From assembly GCA_028690665.1 (NCBI GenBank), contig JAQVAV010000011.1, forward strand, positions 1 to 64,000: a stretch of DNA of 64,000 bases, written 5' to 3'. This document shows, piece by piece, positions 36,385 through 46,331 of this stretch. The notes below the pieces were generated by a model, which did no database searches, had not been told where the DNA came from, and saw only the letters and a list, made by a program, of their open reading frames with translations. This stretch comes from Paludibacter sp. (GTDB lineage: Bacteria > Bacteroidota > Bacteroidia > Bacteroidales > Paludibacteraceae). Every line of letters starts with the position of its first letter. Position 1 is the first letter of the stretch. The position numbers and the translations under genes were made by a program.

Positions 36385-37575
36385 TTAGTATTTTAAATTG
36401 CCCAATCTCGCATACATTTCAGCAATACCGAATTGGGTTAAAAGCCACTTTGATTGATTTGATGTTTTTAAAGTCCAATCGTTATTGAATAAACCGTTTT
36501 CTTCACGCATATTATTCCATGCATATTCGAGATTTGAAGCGAAGGAGTTTATATATTTTTTATTTTTGTCAATATTATAAAGTTCTATAAAACCACGCAT
36601 CATAACTGCCATAAACCAAATATCACCATTTCTTAATAAGTGTATTTCTTTACCACTGGTCATTTTAAAATCTTGAAAAAAATAGCTATAGCAAGATTTA
36701 GCTATCTTTTGAGCTTCTTTCAAATATGTTTTGTCGTTGGTAAACTTATATAATAAGGCAGCTGCTTGTAGCATTTGACCACTATTATACGCATATTTGG
36801 TTTTATCAATTCTACCGTTTAGGTTTATATTGTCATAATACAGATAGTCATTCTTGTCTTGCAAATTTGTTTTTGTCCAATTATATAGTTTTTCTCCAAT
36901 GCAATGGTAATTTGTGTCTTTGGTCGCTTCAAATAATTTTAAAGCATAAACAACGGCAGGGGCATTGGAACATGTGTTTTTGCTGTGTTTTCTTTGTTCG
37001 CACCAATATATACCTCCTCCAAGTATTGAGTCCGTTCCAGTTTCAATAAATTTCCAAATATCTTTTGCTTTATCTAAATAATTATTTTTTTTCGTTAGTA
37101 GATATAAGTCTGTAAAATCAATACCGATCCATATATTGTCATCGTAAAAACGATCAGGAAGTGGTTGGTTGTCAATATAAGATGCATATGAAGATGGAGA
37201 TCGCTTCGTATCCAAATATAGATCTAATCCTTTCATTATTTTGTTTTCAATTATCATTAGATATTTTGGATCTTTGCTATTAGCATAAAGAGCAATACTT
37301 GTGGCAAAACTTCCGGAATATGGCCAAAGATATGAATATGGATTTGGAGTTTTCTTTTGTTCACTTTCGACTAAATACGTTACGATATGATTTTCGTTGA
37401 ATGGGTAAGTTTCTCTTAATAAAAAAACATTATCTGAGGCATAATGATAAAAAATTGAAGAAAATGTTTTTTCTGCCTTTTGAAAGGAGCTGTTTTTTTT
37501 GTTTGCATATAAATTTATACTTGAATTTAGTGCTATAATCAAAAAAAAAGTATAAATCAGAGCATGTGATTTCAT
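36385..37575 (-). CDS. GH76 endo-alpha-1,6-mannanase (short form)
   Basis: The 396-residue protein has a signal peptide and an (alpha/alpha)6 barrel of GH76 type: YSYLWPYSGSFA, RFYDDNIWIGIDF with the catalytic Asp pair 145-146, GGGIYWCEQRKHSKNTCSNAPA and KYAYNSGQMLQAA. It has no T9SS tail or accessory module, so it is probably periplasmic, working on imported mannan fragments. It is first in the leftward train, so its promoter in the 322-bp divergent region should drive the operon. Confidence 0.88.
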   Translation of the reverse strand: MKSHALIYTFFLIIALNSSINLYANKKNSSFQKAEKTFSSIFYHYASDNVFLLRETYPFNENHIVTYLVESEQKKTPNPYSYLWPYSGSFATSIALYANSKDPKYLMIIENKIMKGLDLYLDTKRSPSSYASYIDNQPLPDRFYDDNIWIGIDFTDLYLLTKKNNYLDKAKDIWKFIETGTDSILGGGIYWCEQRKHSKNTCSNAPAVVYALKLFEATKDTNYHCIGEKLYNWTKTNLQDKNDYLYYDNINLNGRIDKTKYAYNSGQMLQAAALLYKFTNDKTYLKEAQKIAKSCYSYFFQDFKMTSGKEIHLLRNGDIWFMAVMMRGFIELYNIDKNKKYINSFASNLEYAWNNMREENGLFNNDWTLKTSNQSKWLLTQFGIAEMYARLGNLKY

Positions 37576-37588
37576 AAATATTGATTGT

Positions 37589-37618
37589 CAAAATGAAATT
37601 ATATATGTGCATGACAAA
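37589..37618 (-). promoter_or_regulatory. Leftward promoter candidate for the GH76-led operon
   Basis: On the minus strand TTTG (37618-37615), an 18-bp spacer and TCATTTTG (37596-37589), one base off TAnnTTTG, about 13 nt before the GH76 ATG. Confidence 0.35.
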
Positions 37619-37655
37619 GCTAATTAAAGTGTTTATAATTTACATTGTAATTTAA

Positions 37656-37693
37656 TGTCGAATAAGTGTCATATTTCTCATTTTTAGTATTTG
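37656..37693 (+). repeat. Bipartite repeat copy 1, candidate operator
   Basis: TGTCG precedes AGTGTCAT (37665-37672), an 8-nt gap and TTTTTAGT (37681-37688), followed by ATTTG. Copy 2 at 37769 has the same two words with the same gap. Confidence 0.55.
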
Positions 37694-37768
37694 ATTTATT
37701 GCTTCTATTAATATACTATTGTTGTGCGTGATGTATTTTGTTGTAATCTTGTTTATTTTATTATATGT

Positions 37769-37804
37769 TGTCGAGTGTCATAATTTTCCTTTTTAGTGTT
37801 TTTG
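37769..37804 (+). repeat. Bipartite repeat copy 2, candidate operator
   Basis: AGTGTCAT (37774-37781), an 8-nt gap and TTTTTAGT (37790-37797), again preceded by TGTCG. It lies about 120 bp before the GH38 start. Confidence 0.55.
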
Positions 37805-37897
37805 TTGGTCGAATAGCCTCTTACATACTCGGTGTTTTTATACTAATTGCGTATTTTTATAGTTGAAAAAATTTATAGAACACTAATACGTCATTAG

Positions 37898-40800
37898 ATG
37901 AAAAACACTAAATTATTTTTAATACTATTTTTTTTAATAGCGAATTATATGAAGTTGGCTTCTCAAGAGAAGTCGTTACATTTTATTTCAACATCCCACT
38001 TAGATACACAATGGAACTGGGATGTGAAAAATACAATTGATGAATACATTCCTAATACATTAAATCAAAATTTTGCATTGTTTCAAAAATATCCGAGTTT
38101 TCAATTCAATTTTGAATCATCGATACACTATAAATGGATGAAAGAGTATTATCCGAGTTTGTATGACGTTCTAAAGCTGTATATTCAAAATGGAAGATGG
38201 CATGTTAGCGGAGGTAGTGTTGATGCAAATGATGTGATGATTCCATCGGCAGAGTCAATAATTCGTAATTTTCTCTACGGACAAAAGTTTTATAAAAAGG
38301 AATTTGGTCAAAAAGGAGGGTCGGATTTTATGCTTCCTGATTGTTTTGGATTTCCATATTCGTTGCCTACTATTGCTAAGCATTGTGGTGTGACGGGATT
38401 TCACACTCAGAAATTATCTTGGGGATCGGCATATGACTACAATAGTCTGGCTCCTTTTGGAATTTGGAAAGGAGTAGACGGTTCGGAGATATATGCGATA
38501 TTTAAAGGAGAAGCATATGATCAACACGAGATTTACAACAAAGATATGTCTAATGATGCTGAAATGCTTAGTTTGGCAAATCAAAATAATTTAGAATACG
38601 GCGTTCCCTTTGTATTTCGATATGTAGGACCACGAGGTGATAGGGGTGGTGCGTTGAAGGACAATGATGGTGCCGGAGAAAACACACCATATTGGTTAGA
38701 AACAAGTTTAAATGCAGCAGGACCAATAAAGGTACATCTTTCTGCTCCAACTGATATTTTTTCCTTATTGGATCAGTATAAAAATGATAAATATTTTGTT
38801 TGGAATAATGAATTGCCAATGACAAAACATGGAGTTGGATGCTATACCTCTAATGCGATCATGAAATATTGGAATCGGAAAAACGAATTATTGGCAGATG
38901 CAGTCGAAAAATCGGCTGTTTGTGCAGACTGGATTGGAGGATTGAAATATCCTTTAGAGGAAATAGGTGATGCGTGGACAAATATACTTTGGCATCAATT
39001 TCATGATGACCTGACAGGAACATCTGTGCCAAGTGCTTATACGTTCTCTTATAATGATGAAGTTCTGACTAATCTGAATCTGTCTGAAATACTCAAAAAT
39101 ACGATTGGAACTGTTACAAGAAATATGGATACAGAAGTAGGTGGAATTCCGTTTGTAATATATAATCCTCTTTCCATCGAACGAACTGATGTGGTAGAAA
39201 TATCGGTTCCCGTAGTTTCGGAAGTTAATAACATCCGTGTTTTAAATAACAATGGTAATGAGGTACTTTCGCAAATATTGAAATATGATGACACTACAAA
39301 ATTATTACATCTTATTTTCGAAGCGACTGTGCCTTCTTTGGGATACGCAATCTATGAGCTGAGATTAAATGAGACAAGCTCGCTTAGTTCTGATCTTTCT
39401 GTCTCAAATCAGAGACTTGCAAATAATCAATATATAGTAAATATAAATTCGGTCGGAGATATTAGTCAAATATATGATAAAACAATCGGAGTCAATACAT
39501 TAAATTCTCCGATAAGGTTAGCTATGTTGAATGATGTGTCAACCGAGTGGCCATCCTGGGAAGTTACGTGGAATACGGTAAATGCATCTCCATCTGTCTT
39601 TGCGGATGAGAATGTGAATCTAAGCATTGAAGAAAATGGTCCGTTGCGTGCTAGTATAAAAATAACAAGAACCAAAAATGGATCCGACTTCGTACAGTAT
39701 GTTCGTTTGATGCCTGCAAGAATTAGTGGTAGGATTGATTTTGTAAATGAAGTAAATTGGCAGTCACGTGGAACCTTGTTGAAAGCTATATTTCCACTTA
39801 AAAATACAAATAATAAAGCAACATATGATTTGTCAATTGGAGCAATAGAGAGAGGGGTAAATACCTCAAGCTTGTATGAAGTTGCAGGACACCAGTGGGC
39901 TGATCAAACGCATATTAGCAATATTTATGGCGTTTCAATACTTAACGATTGCAAATACGGTTGGGATAAGCCGGATGCGAGTATACTTCGTTTAACGTTG
40001 CTCCATACCCCCTCGGTAGGTGATAACTATATATATCAGAAGGATCAAGATTTAGGGTTCAATAAATTCACCTATTCTTATTATGTACATGAAGGCAAAT
40101 GGAGCGAAAAAACTCAATGGGAAGCAGCGCGCCTTAATCAACCAATGGTAGCATATCAGGCATTAAAACATACAGGTAATTTGGGAAAATTGGTTGATTT
40201 TGTGACTGTGAATACAGAAAAAGTTGCAGTTAAAGCTTTGAAAAAAGCTGAAGATTCGGACGAAGTTATTGTACGTGTATATGAATTAGCTGGTTCTGCT
40301 CAACAAAATGTAAAAATTACATTTCCCACCAATATTGTTTCGGCAAGAGAAGTGAATGGAATTGAAGAAAATGTGGGTGCTGTTAACTTCTCTTCCAATG
40401 TAATATCATTTGATATCAATAAGTTTCAACCCAAATCTTTTGCAGTAAAATTAGCTAATCCAAATAGTCAAAAAATGATTGAAAAACCAGTCTCAGAATT
40501 AGTCGATTTAACTTACAATGTCGATGTTATGAGCATGGATTCACGTAGAAATAACGCAACCTCTGGGGTTCAGTATGCTTATCCGGCGGAGTTGCTTAGT
40601 GATACTATTTACTCAGATGGCATAGCTTTTAAAATCGGTAATCGGGCTAATGGTGCATACAATGCAATGTACGGAGCAGGTCAAACAATAACTCTGCCTG
40701 CAATGACTAATGCCAAAAAACTTTATATCCTTGCTGGGAGTAAGAATAAATCAGGAACTAAAGCCAATTTTGTAGTTAATGGTGTTACTTATAGTCTTAA

Positions 40801-41845
40801 CATCCCATATTATGCCGGAAATGTAGGAGAATGGGAGACGCAGTATAATTTAGGAACAATGTTCAGAAGAGAAAATGTTGCTTTTACAGCAACTCATCGT
40901 CATAATGTATCTATGAATAAGAACGATGCTTACAATTATATGTATATGTATAAATATTGTATTCCTGTAAGCTCTAATGTGTCACAATTCACTTTGCCGG
41001 TAAATTCGGATTTGTATGTTATGGCTGTAACTTTGTCGGATAATGCCAATGACGATGTTTCTGTGGCTACAGAGATAACTTCTTTGCCAGAGAATACCTT
41101 CAGTGCAAATAACTGTCAATGCACAAGGCAACTCACACCAAGTTACGTTTTAGCTTCGAATGATAACGGAGAAGCTGAGAGCGCAGACAAAGCCATCGAC
41201 ATGGATTTAAACACCAAATGGTGTGTGACAAATAATAGTATGCCATATCTTGAAATGACTTTTAACGAACCTGTCGAGATTTGCAGCTGGCTTGTCATGA
41301 ATGCCGGAGCCGAGTCGTTCAGTTTCGTAACCAAAGCTTTTAGTTTACAGCGATATGATAATGGTAGTTGGATAAATGTAGATGTAATTTTAAATAATGT
41401 CGAAAATAAAGTATTACGTTCGGTTACACCCTTTATTGCTCAAAAGATAAGGTTACAAATTAATCAGGCAGAACAGAATGGAACGACAACTCGCATTCCT
41501 GAGTTTTCAGTCTTTGGCAAAGACAACATAACCTCTATTAAAAGCCATGAAACAGGAATCTCAAAATTTCAGATTATCAGTGTATCTCCAAATCCGGTAG
41601 AATCAACTGCACTGATCAAATGCTCAAGTGCCGAAAGTATTTCAAAAATAAAATTGAACGTTTACAGTATTCTTGGATGTCTGGTAGATAGCAAAAATTA
41701 TATAATTAATGATGTAAATGGAAATTTCGAATTAACTTGGGACAATTCTTCTGTGAAAGAAGGAACCTATTTATGTGAAATATTAGCTTATAATGGAAAG
41801 TCATTAGTTGCTTCCAATATAAAAAAATTATTGGTAAAAAGATAA
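37898..41845 (+). CDS. GH38 alpha-mannosidase with discoidin-like domain and T9SS tail
   Basis: The 1315-residue protein has a signal peptide, then GH38 motifs: FISTSHLDTQWNWD (metal-binding His-x-Asp), GRWHVSGGSVDANDVMIPSAE, and MLPDCFGFPYSLP with Asp148 as the expected nucleophile. The mid-domain and C-terminal beta-sandwich domains run to about residue 850. A region of about 850-1060 is of unknown type. A divergent F5/8C domain (about 1065-1210, DMDLNTKWCVTN) and a T9SS tail (SPNPVESTALIKC, KEGTYLCEILAYNGK) follow. The enzyme should act at the cell surface on alpha-mannosidic side chains and needs Zn2+ or a similar metal. It is the first gene of the rightward arm. Confidence 0.9.
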   Translation: MKNTKLFLILFFLIANYMKLASQEKSLHFISTSHLDTQWNWDVKNTIDEYIPNTLNQNFALFQKYPSFQFNFESSIHYKWMKEYYPSLYDVLKLYIQNGRWHVSGGSVDANDVMIPSAESIIRNFLYGQKFYKKEFGQKGGSDFMLPDCFGFPYSLPTIAKHCGVTGFHTQKLSWGSAYDYNSLAPFGIWKGVDGSEIYAIFKGEAYDQHEIYNKDMSNDAEMLSLANQNNLEYGVPFVFRYVGPRGDRGGALKDNDGAGENTPYWLETSLNAAGPIKVHLSAPTDIFSLLDQYKNDKYFVWNNELPMTKHGVGCYTSNAIMKYWNRKNELLADAVEKSAVCADWIGGLKYPLEEIGDAWTNILWHQFHDDLTGTSVPSAYTFSYNDEVLTNLNLSEILKNTIGTVTRNMDTEVGGIPFVIYNPLSIERTDVVEISVPVVSEVNNIRVLNNNGNEVLSQILKYDDTTKLLHLIFEATVPSLGYAIYELRLNETSSLSSDLSVSNQRLANNQYIVNINSVGDISQIYDKTIGVNTLNSPIRLAMLNDVSTEWPSWEVTWNTVNASPSVFADENVNLSIEENGPLRASIKITRTKNGSDFVQYVRLMPARISGRIDFVNEVNWQSRGTLLKAIFPLKNTNNKATYDLSIGAIERGVNTSSLYEVAGHQWADQTHISNIYGVSILNDCKYGWDKPDASILRLTLLHTPSVGDNYIYQKDQDLGFNKFTYSYYVHEGKWSEKTQWEAARLNQPMVAYQALKHTGNLGKLVDFVTVNTEKVAVKALKKAEDSDEVIVRVYELAGSAQQNVKITFPTNIVSAREVNGIEENVGAVNFSSNVISFDINKFQPKSFAVKLANPNSQKMIEKPVSELVDLTYNVDVMSMDSRRNNATSGVQYAYPAELLSDTIYSDGIAFKIGNRANGAYNAMYGAGQTITLPAMTNAKKLYILAGSKNKSGTKANFVVNGVTYSLNIPYYAGNVGEWETQYNLGTMFRRENVAFTATHRHNVSMNKNDAYNYMYMYKYCIPVSSNVSQFTLPVNSDLYVMAVTLSDNANDDVSVATEITSLPENTFSANNCQCTRQLTPSYVLASNDNGEAESADKAIDMDLNTKWCVTNNSMPYLEMTFNEPVEICSWLVMNAGAESFSFVTKAFSLQRYDNGSWINVDVILNNVENKVLRSVTPFIAQKIRLQINQAEQNGTTTRIPEFSVFGKDNITSIKSHETGISKFQIISVSPNPVESTALIKCSSAESISKIKLNVYSILGCLVDSKNYIINDVNGNFELTWDNSSVKEGTYLCEILAYNGKSLVASNIKKLLVKR

Positions 41846-42131
41846 GTTAAACAAGGCATTTACGAAATAACTTCAATTGACATAAGGCTCCTTAAATAAA
41901 AATTTTTGGTAAATTGAGATGGGGGAATAATGAATGTAAATTATGTTGATCAAGTCGGTTGTTGTAAAATTTCAGAATGATTGACAGTAAATTCTTCTGA
42001 TTGTTTGTTTAAGTAATTTTGATGTAAGATGGATTTTTTGACATGATTATTTTACATATTTACCAAAACAGAGGTTATAAACTTAATGGAGATTTTTCGT
42101 AATTCAGCCGATCTTAAATACTAATAAAAAT

Positions 42132-45100
42132 ATGAAAAAAATTATTTTATTGATATTGACAATTTGTTTGTTTTCTCAACAGTTTTATGCTTCCTATGGA
42201 TTGTATAATATGGAGAAGTTGAATAATATGCTTTCAAATAATGCTATTCTAAGCATGCATCAAGATGCTTATGGATTTATGTGGTTTGGAACTTACGATG
42301 GACTAAATCTTTATGATGGCAGTAAAGTAACAACCTTTCGATACGAGCAAAACAATCCTTTCTCTTTATCAGGAAATAACATTCATGCAATTTTAAGTGT
42401 CGGTTCTGATTATTTGTGGGTGGGAACTCAAGTGGGGTTGGATAAATTTTCTATAAAAGAGCGTAAGGTTGTAGAGTCGTATCCACAATACAAAAAAATT
42501 CAACTAATAGCAACAGATGCAGAGACGAGAACCACGTGGCTCATCGTAAAAAATAATTGTTTAGAATATTATGACTCTATAGAAAAAAGTTTTCGCAAAT
42601 TGTTTTTAAGAATTACAAAAAATGATATAAAATCTTTTTTTGTAGACAAAGAAGGGCGATTGTGTATAGTGAAAGCAAATGGAGATTTGCAAAGCATTGT
42701 AATGAAGGACACAAAAGGCAAGAACTCAAAAAATATTTCAATCCAGATACGAAAAATTCATGAAAAAGGAATTGGTCAGGTCTTTTACGAAGATGGAAAT
42801 ATTTATTTCATTGACAATGATCTTGATTTATTTTTCTATGATCATATTAAGCAACATAAAATATTGTTGCGTAATATTTCTGATTTGGTTAGAAAGTATA
42901 ACTATATAACTTCATTAGTTGTTTTTCATAATGACATTTTTCTGGCATTTATGTATGGAGGTCTCATTAAACTTAATATGTCGAATCTTGATTTGCCGGA
43001 ACCAATTAATACAACTATTGGAATTTTTGGGCTGCAAAAAGATCAATTTCAAAATGCAATTTGGGTTGGAACGGATGGTAGAGGTGTTGAATTATACTAT
43101 AGTGAGAAAGATAAATTCAGCAATATATTATGTACAGACTTGCCTTTCACTGCTCGAAGACCGGTACGAGCTTTTTATACAGATGAAAATAATACCTTGT
43201 GGGTAGGAACAAAAGGAGATGGTATTATACGGATAAAAGATTACGAAAAGTTTAGTAATACGAAAATCCCTGCAAAAAATGTACAGCAAATAAAAGTACA
43301 TAATGGTTTTTACGAAACGCCGGTTTATGCGTTCATTAGAAGCAGATACAATAACCGGAATGACCTTTGGATGACGAGTGACGAAGGACTTCTCTATTAT
43401 TCGTATAAAGAGGACAAAGTGTATAAAATTGGAGGAAGAGAACCGGATCAGGTTGGTGGTATGCACACACTCTGTGAAATTAACGACTCAGTACTGTGGA
43501 TTCCTATGGGTGGAATTTATAGAGTAGTTATTGATAAAACAAAACGGCCATACCAAATAAAAAGCAAGAAACAGATAAAAATCAAAAAAAATGGTGTAGT
43601 GCTGGATGATGAGTATTATTCTATTGCCTATGATGGTGCAACTAAGCTTTTTTTTGGAAGTCGTAGAGGTTATGGTGTTTTACGTATCGATGTTAATACT
43701 CTTAAATATGATTTTGTGTCAATTGCAAATGCACAAAATAAGGGAATAGGAGATATTATTTCTTTATTTCTGGATAAAGATTCTACTCTTTATGTAGGCA
43801 CTGGTTCCGGAATGACTCTGATAAAAATGTTCAAGAATAAAGAAAATGAGGTAAAGCAATTTGGGCGGCATAACGGGATAATAAATGATATGATCCATGG
43901 TATCTTAAAAGATAACAATGGTATAATCTGGCTTAGTACGAACAAAGGATTAGTAAAATATAATCCTCAAAACCAATCTTTTTTTAATGTAAAATCTTCC
44001 CAGATTAGAATTTCTGAATATAGTGATGATGCTTATTGGCTGTGCCCTATAACTCATAGACTATTTTTTGGAGGTGTTAATGGTTTGATGTGGATTGAAT
44101 CAAAAAAAAATGATGATAATATTTCTTATAAACCCAAATTGATGTTTACTGAAATTAATTATTTTGATAAAATGATGACACTTTATGATTATAATAAAGA
44201 TCCATCCAAAGTTCTTGTACTAAATAACAACCAGAATACATTTCAGATTTCATTTGCCGTCCTAGATTTTATACATAGTGAAAACTATGATTTTTCATAC
44301 AAATTAGACAATTATGATAAAGAATGGAACTCGCTTCAAAAAGATCTAAAAATTCATTTCACACAACTTCCCTATGGAAATTACACATTGAAAGTAAAAT
44401 ATAAAAGCGATGTTTTATATACGGATGACAATGTGTATGAACTTAGAATTAAGGTTCTACCACCTTGGTATCTTTCTGTTTGGGCACGTGTCGTCTATAT
44501 TATATTACTTATAACCATAGGTACAATACTCTATATTTATTTGCAGAAAAAAGCAAGAAGAAAACAAGCCAATTTAGCAATTAAAATTAAAGAGGAACAA
44601 AAGGAAAAAATGTATGAATCTAAATTACGTTTTTTTACGAATATAACACATGAGTTTTATACGCCTCTTACATTAATAAATGGAGCCGTAGAACAAATAA
44701 AGAAACAGAGTAATGGTGAACATATAAACAAGTACGTAAATATACTGCAAAATAATACATTAAGTTTAAATGAATTGATACAAGAAATTCTTGATTATCG
44801 AAAGGTTGAAGAATCAGATAGTATACCATTAACGTTTAACTATATCTTATTAAACGAATTGCTTCAGTCTCTTTTAAATTCTGTTGAAGATTTAGTGAAA
44901 CAGAATAAGATAATATTAACTATCGAAATAGAAGATGACCTATATTGGTGGACAGATTTAGCCTGCTTCAAAAAAATTATATCAAATCTGTTATCTAATG
45001 CATTAAAATATACGCCTGTCGGTGAGGAAGTTAATATTACGTTCAAAAGAGAAAACAATCAATTGAATATAGTGGTTTATAACACCGGACGTGGTATAGA

Positions 45101-46199
45101 AGCATCAAAAATAAATCGACTCTTTAGCAGGTATAGTATTTTGGAAGATACAAATGTTAATGCAAACAATCAAATGACAGCTCGTCATGGGTTAGGATTG
45201 CATATTTGTAATAGTATGACCAAATTGTTGAAAGGCGATATTAAAATAGAAAGTGAAGTTGATAAATTCACTCGTTTTATTGTGACACTACCAAATATGG
45301 CACCACGAAATCTGGAGATAAATGAAACAATGAGGCAAGAAAAAGAGAAATTTCCAGAGACGATAAAGCCACAGATAAATAATCTCAATATAGAGACTTT
45401 AGATTCTGCAAAGGATCTGGTGCTAATAGTAGACGATAATCCGGATATTGTGGAATTAGTAAGAGATATATTATCAATTAATTATCTTGTTAAAGGAGTT
45501 TATAGTGCAGCTGAAGCTCTCGTTTTTTTGAAGGTAGAAACCCCGGCACTTATTGTTACTGATATAATGATGCCGGAAATTGATGGATTGTCATTTGTTA
45601 AAATGGTGAGAGAAGATAAATACAACAAACAAATTCCAATTATTGCACTGACTGCTAAAGTGAGTGAAAGAGATCAAGTGGAAGGGTACGATACCGGTGT
45701 AGATGCTTATCTAACAAAACCTTTTTCGTCAGATGTGCTGCTGTCAATAGTGAATCGGTTTTTGATAAATAAAGAGAACATAAAAGAATATTACGATACA
45801 GTTGAAAGTTCATTTGAATATACTCAGGGAAAATTAGTACATCAAAATGATAAAGAGTTTATAGAAACACTGATTAAAATGATTAATGAAAACATATCAA
45901 ACACAAAATTAGGTCCTGAGCTTATTGCAGAAAAAATGAAGATATCGTCACGTAGTCTTTATCGTCAGTTAAAGAAAATTTTATCTATTTCTCCTTCAGA
46001 TTTTATTAAAGATTATAAACTTTCTTATGCTTCAAGACTTCTTATAACGACAAATTTATCTATCAAAGAAATTATTTATAAAGTTGGAGTTTCTAATAAA
46101 TCATACTTCTATAGAGAGTTTGCCAAAAAGTATAATATGTCACCAAAGCAATATAAAGAATCTTATAAAAATGAAAACGATAACATAGCAGGGGCATAA
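42132..46199 (+). CDS. Hybrid two-component sensor-regulator (HTCS)
   Basis: The 1355-residue protein combines all parts of a two-component system. It has a signal peptide, a periplasmic two-propeller sensor (about 25-690, with repeats such as DAYGFMWFGTYDGLNLYDG and NNTLWVGTKGDGI) and a Y_Y_Y domain (about 700-770). A membrane helix follows near 785-805, then HisKA with His840 (FFTNITHEFYTPLT) and HATPase (NLLSNALKYTP). A receiver domain carries acidic pair Asp1101/1102, phospho-acceptor Asp1144 and Lys1196. An AraC-type HTH (about 1255-1345) ends the protein. Such sensors bind oligosaccharides and turn on adjacent loci. All key residues are present. It is flanked by mannan genes, so a manno-oligosaccharide signal is likely. 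Confidence 0.95.
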   Translation: MKKIILLILTICLFSQQFYASYGLYNMEKLNNMLSNNAILSMHQDAYGFMWFGTYDGLNLYDGSKVTTFRYEQNNPFSLSGNNIHAILSVGSDYLWVGTQVGLDKFSIKERKVVESYPQYKKIQLIATDAETRTTWLIVKNNCLEYYDSIEKSFRKLFLRITKNDIKSFFVDKEGRLCIVKANGDLQSIVMKDTKGKNSKNISIQIRKIHEKGIGQVFYEDGNIYFIDNDLDLFFYDHIKQHKILLRNISDLVRKYNYITSLVVFHNDIFLAFMYGGLIKLNMSNLDLPEPINTTIGIFGLQKDQFQNAIWVGTDGRGVELYYSEKDKFSNILCTDLPFTARRPVRAFYTDENNTLWVGTKGDGIIRIKDYEKFSNTKIPAKNVQQIKVHNGFYETPVYAFIRSRYNNRNDLWMTSDEGLLYYSYKEDKVYKIGGREPDQVGGMHTLCEINDSVLWIPMGGIYRVVIDKTKRPYQIKSKKQIKIKKNGVVLDDEYYSIAYDGATKLFFGSRRGYGVLRIDVNTLKYDFVSIANAQNKGIGDIISLFLDKDSTLYVGTGSGMTLIKMFKNKENEVKQFGRHNGIINDMIHGILKDNNGIIWLSTNKGLVKYNPQNQSFFNVKSSQIRISEYSDDAYWLCPITHRLFFGGVNGLMWIESKKNDDNISYKPKLMFTEINYFDKMMTLYDYNKDPSKVLVLNNNQNTFQISFAVLDFIHSENYDFSYKLDNYDKEWNSLQKDLKIHFTQLPYGNYTLKVKYKSDVLYTDDNVYELRIKVLPPWYLSVWARVVYIILLITIGTILYIYLQKKARRKQANLAIKIKEEQKEKMYESKLRFFTNITHEFYTPLTLINGAVEQIKKQSNGEHINKYVNILQNNTLSLNELIQEILDYRKVEESDSIPLTFNYILLNELLQSLLNSVEDLVKQNKIILTIEIEDDLYWWTDLACFKKIISNLLSNALKYTPVGEEVNITFKRENNQLNIVVYNTGRGIEASKINRLFSRYSILEDTNVNANNQMTARHGLGLHICNSMTKLLKGDIKIESEVDKFTRFIVTLPNMAPRNLEINETMRQEKEKFPETIKPQINNLNIETLDSAKDLVLIVDDNPDIVELVRDILSINYLVKGVYSAAEALVFLKVETPALIVTDIMMPEIDGLSFVKMVREDKYNKQIPIIALTAKVSERDQVEGYDTGVDAYLTKPFSSDVLLSIVNRFLINKENIKEYYDTVESSFEYTQGKLVHQNDKEFIETLIKMINENISNTKLGPELIAEKMKISSRSLYRQLKKILSISPSDFIKDYKLSYASRLLITTNLSIKEIIYKVGVSNKSYFYREFAKKYNMSPKQYKESYKNENDNIAGA

Positions 46200-46210
46200 A
46201 AAACATAAGA

Positions 46211-46222
46211 AGTGTCATAATT
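46211..46222 (+). promoter_or_regulatory. Third copy of the AGTGTCATAATT word, before the GLUG-SusCD genes
   Basis: AGTGTCATAATT equals the first part of repeat copy 2 (37774-37785). The second half-site TTTTTAGT is absent here. It lies 110 nt before the GLUG protein start, right after the HTCS gene. Confidence 0.4.
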
Positions 46223-46331
46223 GTACAAATGCAAAGAGAAGCAGGGTTTCGCACATTATTTTCACAGTTTAATGTACTAAACTTGCATTGCCAAATTTAT
46301 TTGAATTAATAAAAAAATAAAATCTATTGTC

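Larger units (their letters stand above)
37576..37897. promoter_or_regulatory. Divergent promoter region between GH76 and GH38 arms
   Basis: This 322-bp AT-rich gap serves both arms of the locus. It holds a leftward promoter candidate and two copies of a bipartite repeat 109 bp apart. No ORF or RNA gene was found. Confidence 0.7.

Noticed and set aside
37576-37897. CRISPR-like array from the repeated words in the divergent region
   Set aside because: Only two repeat copies, 109 bp apart, without regular spacers or cas genes.
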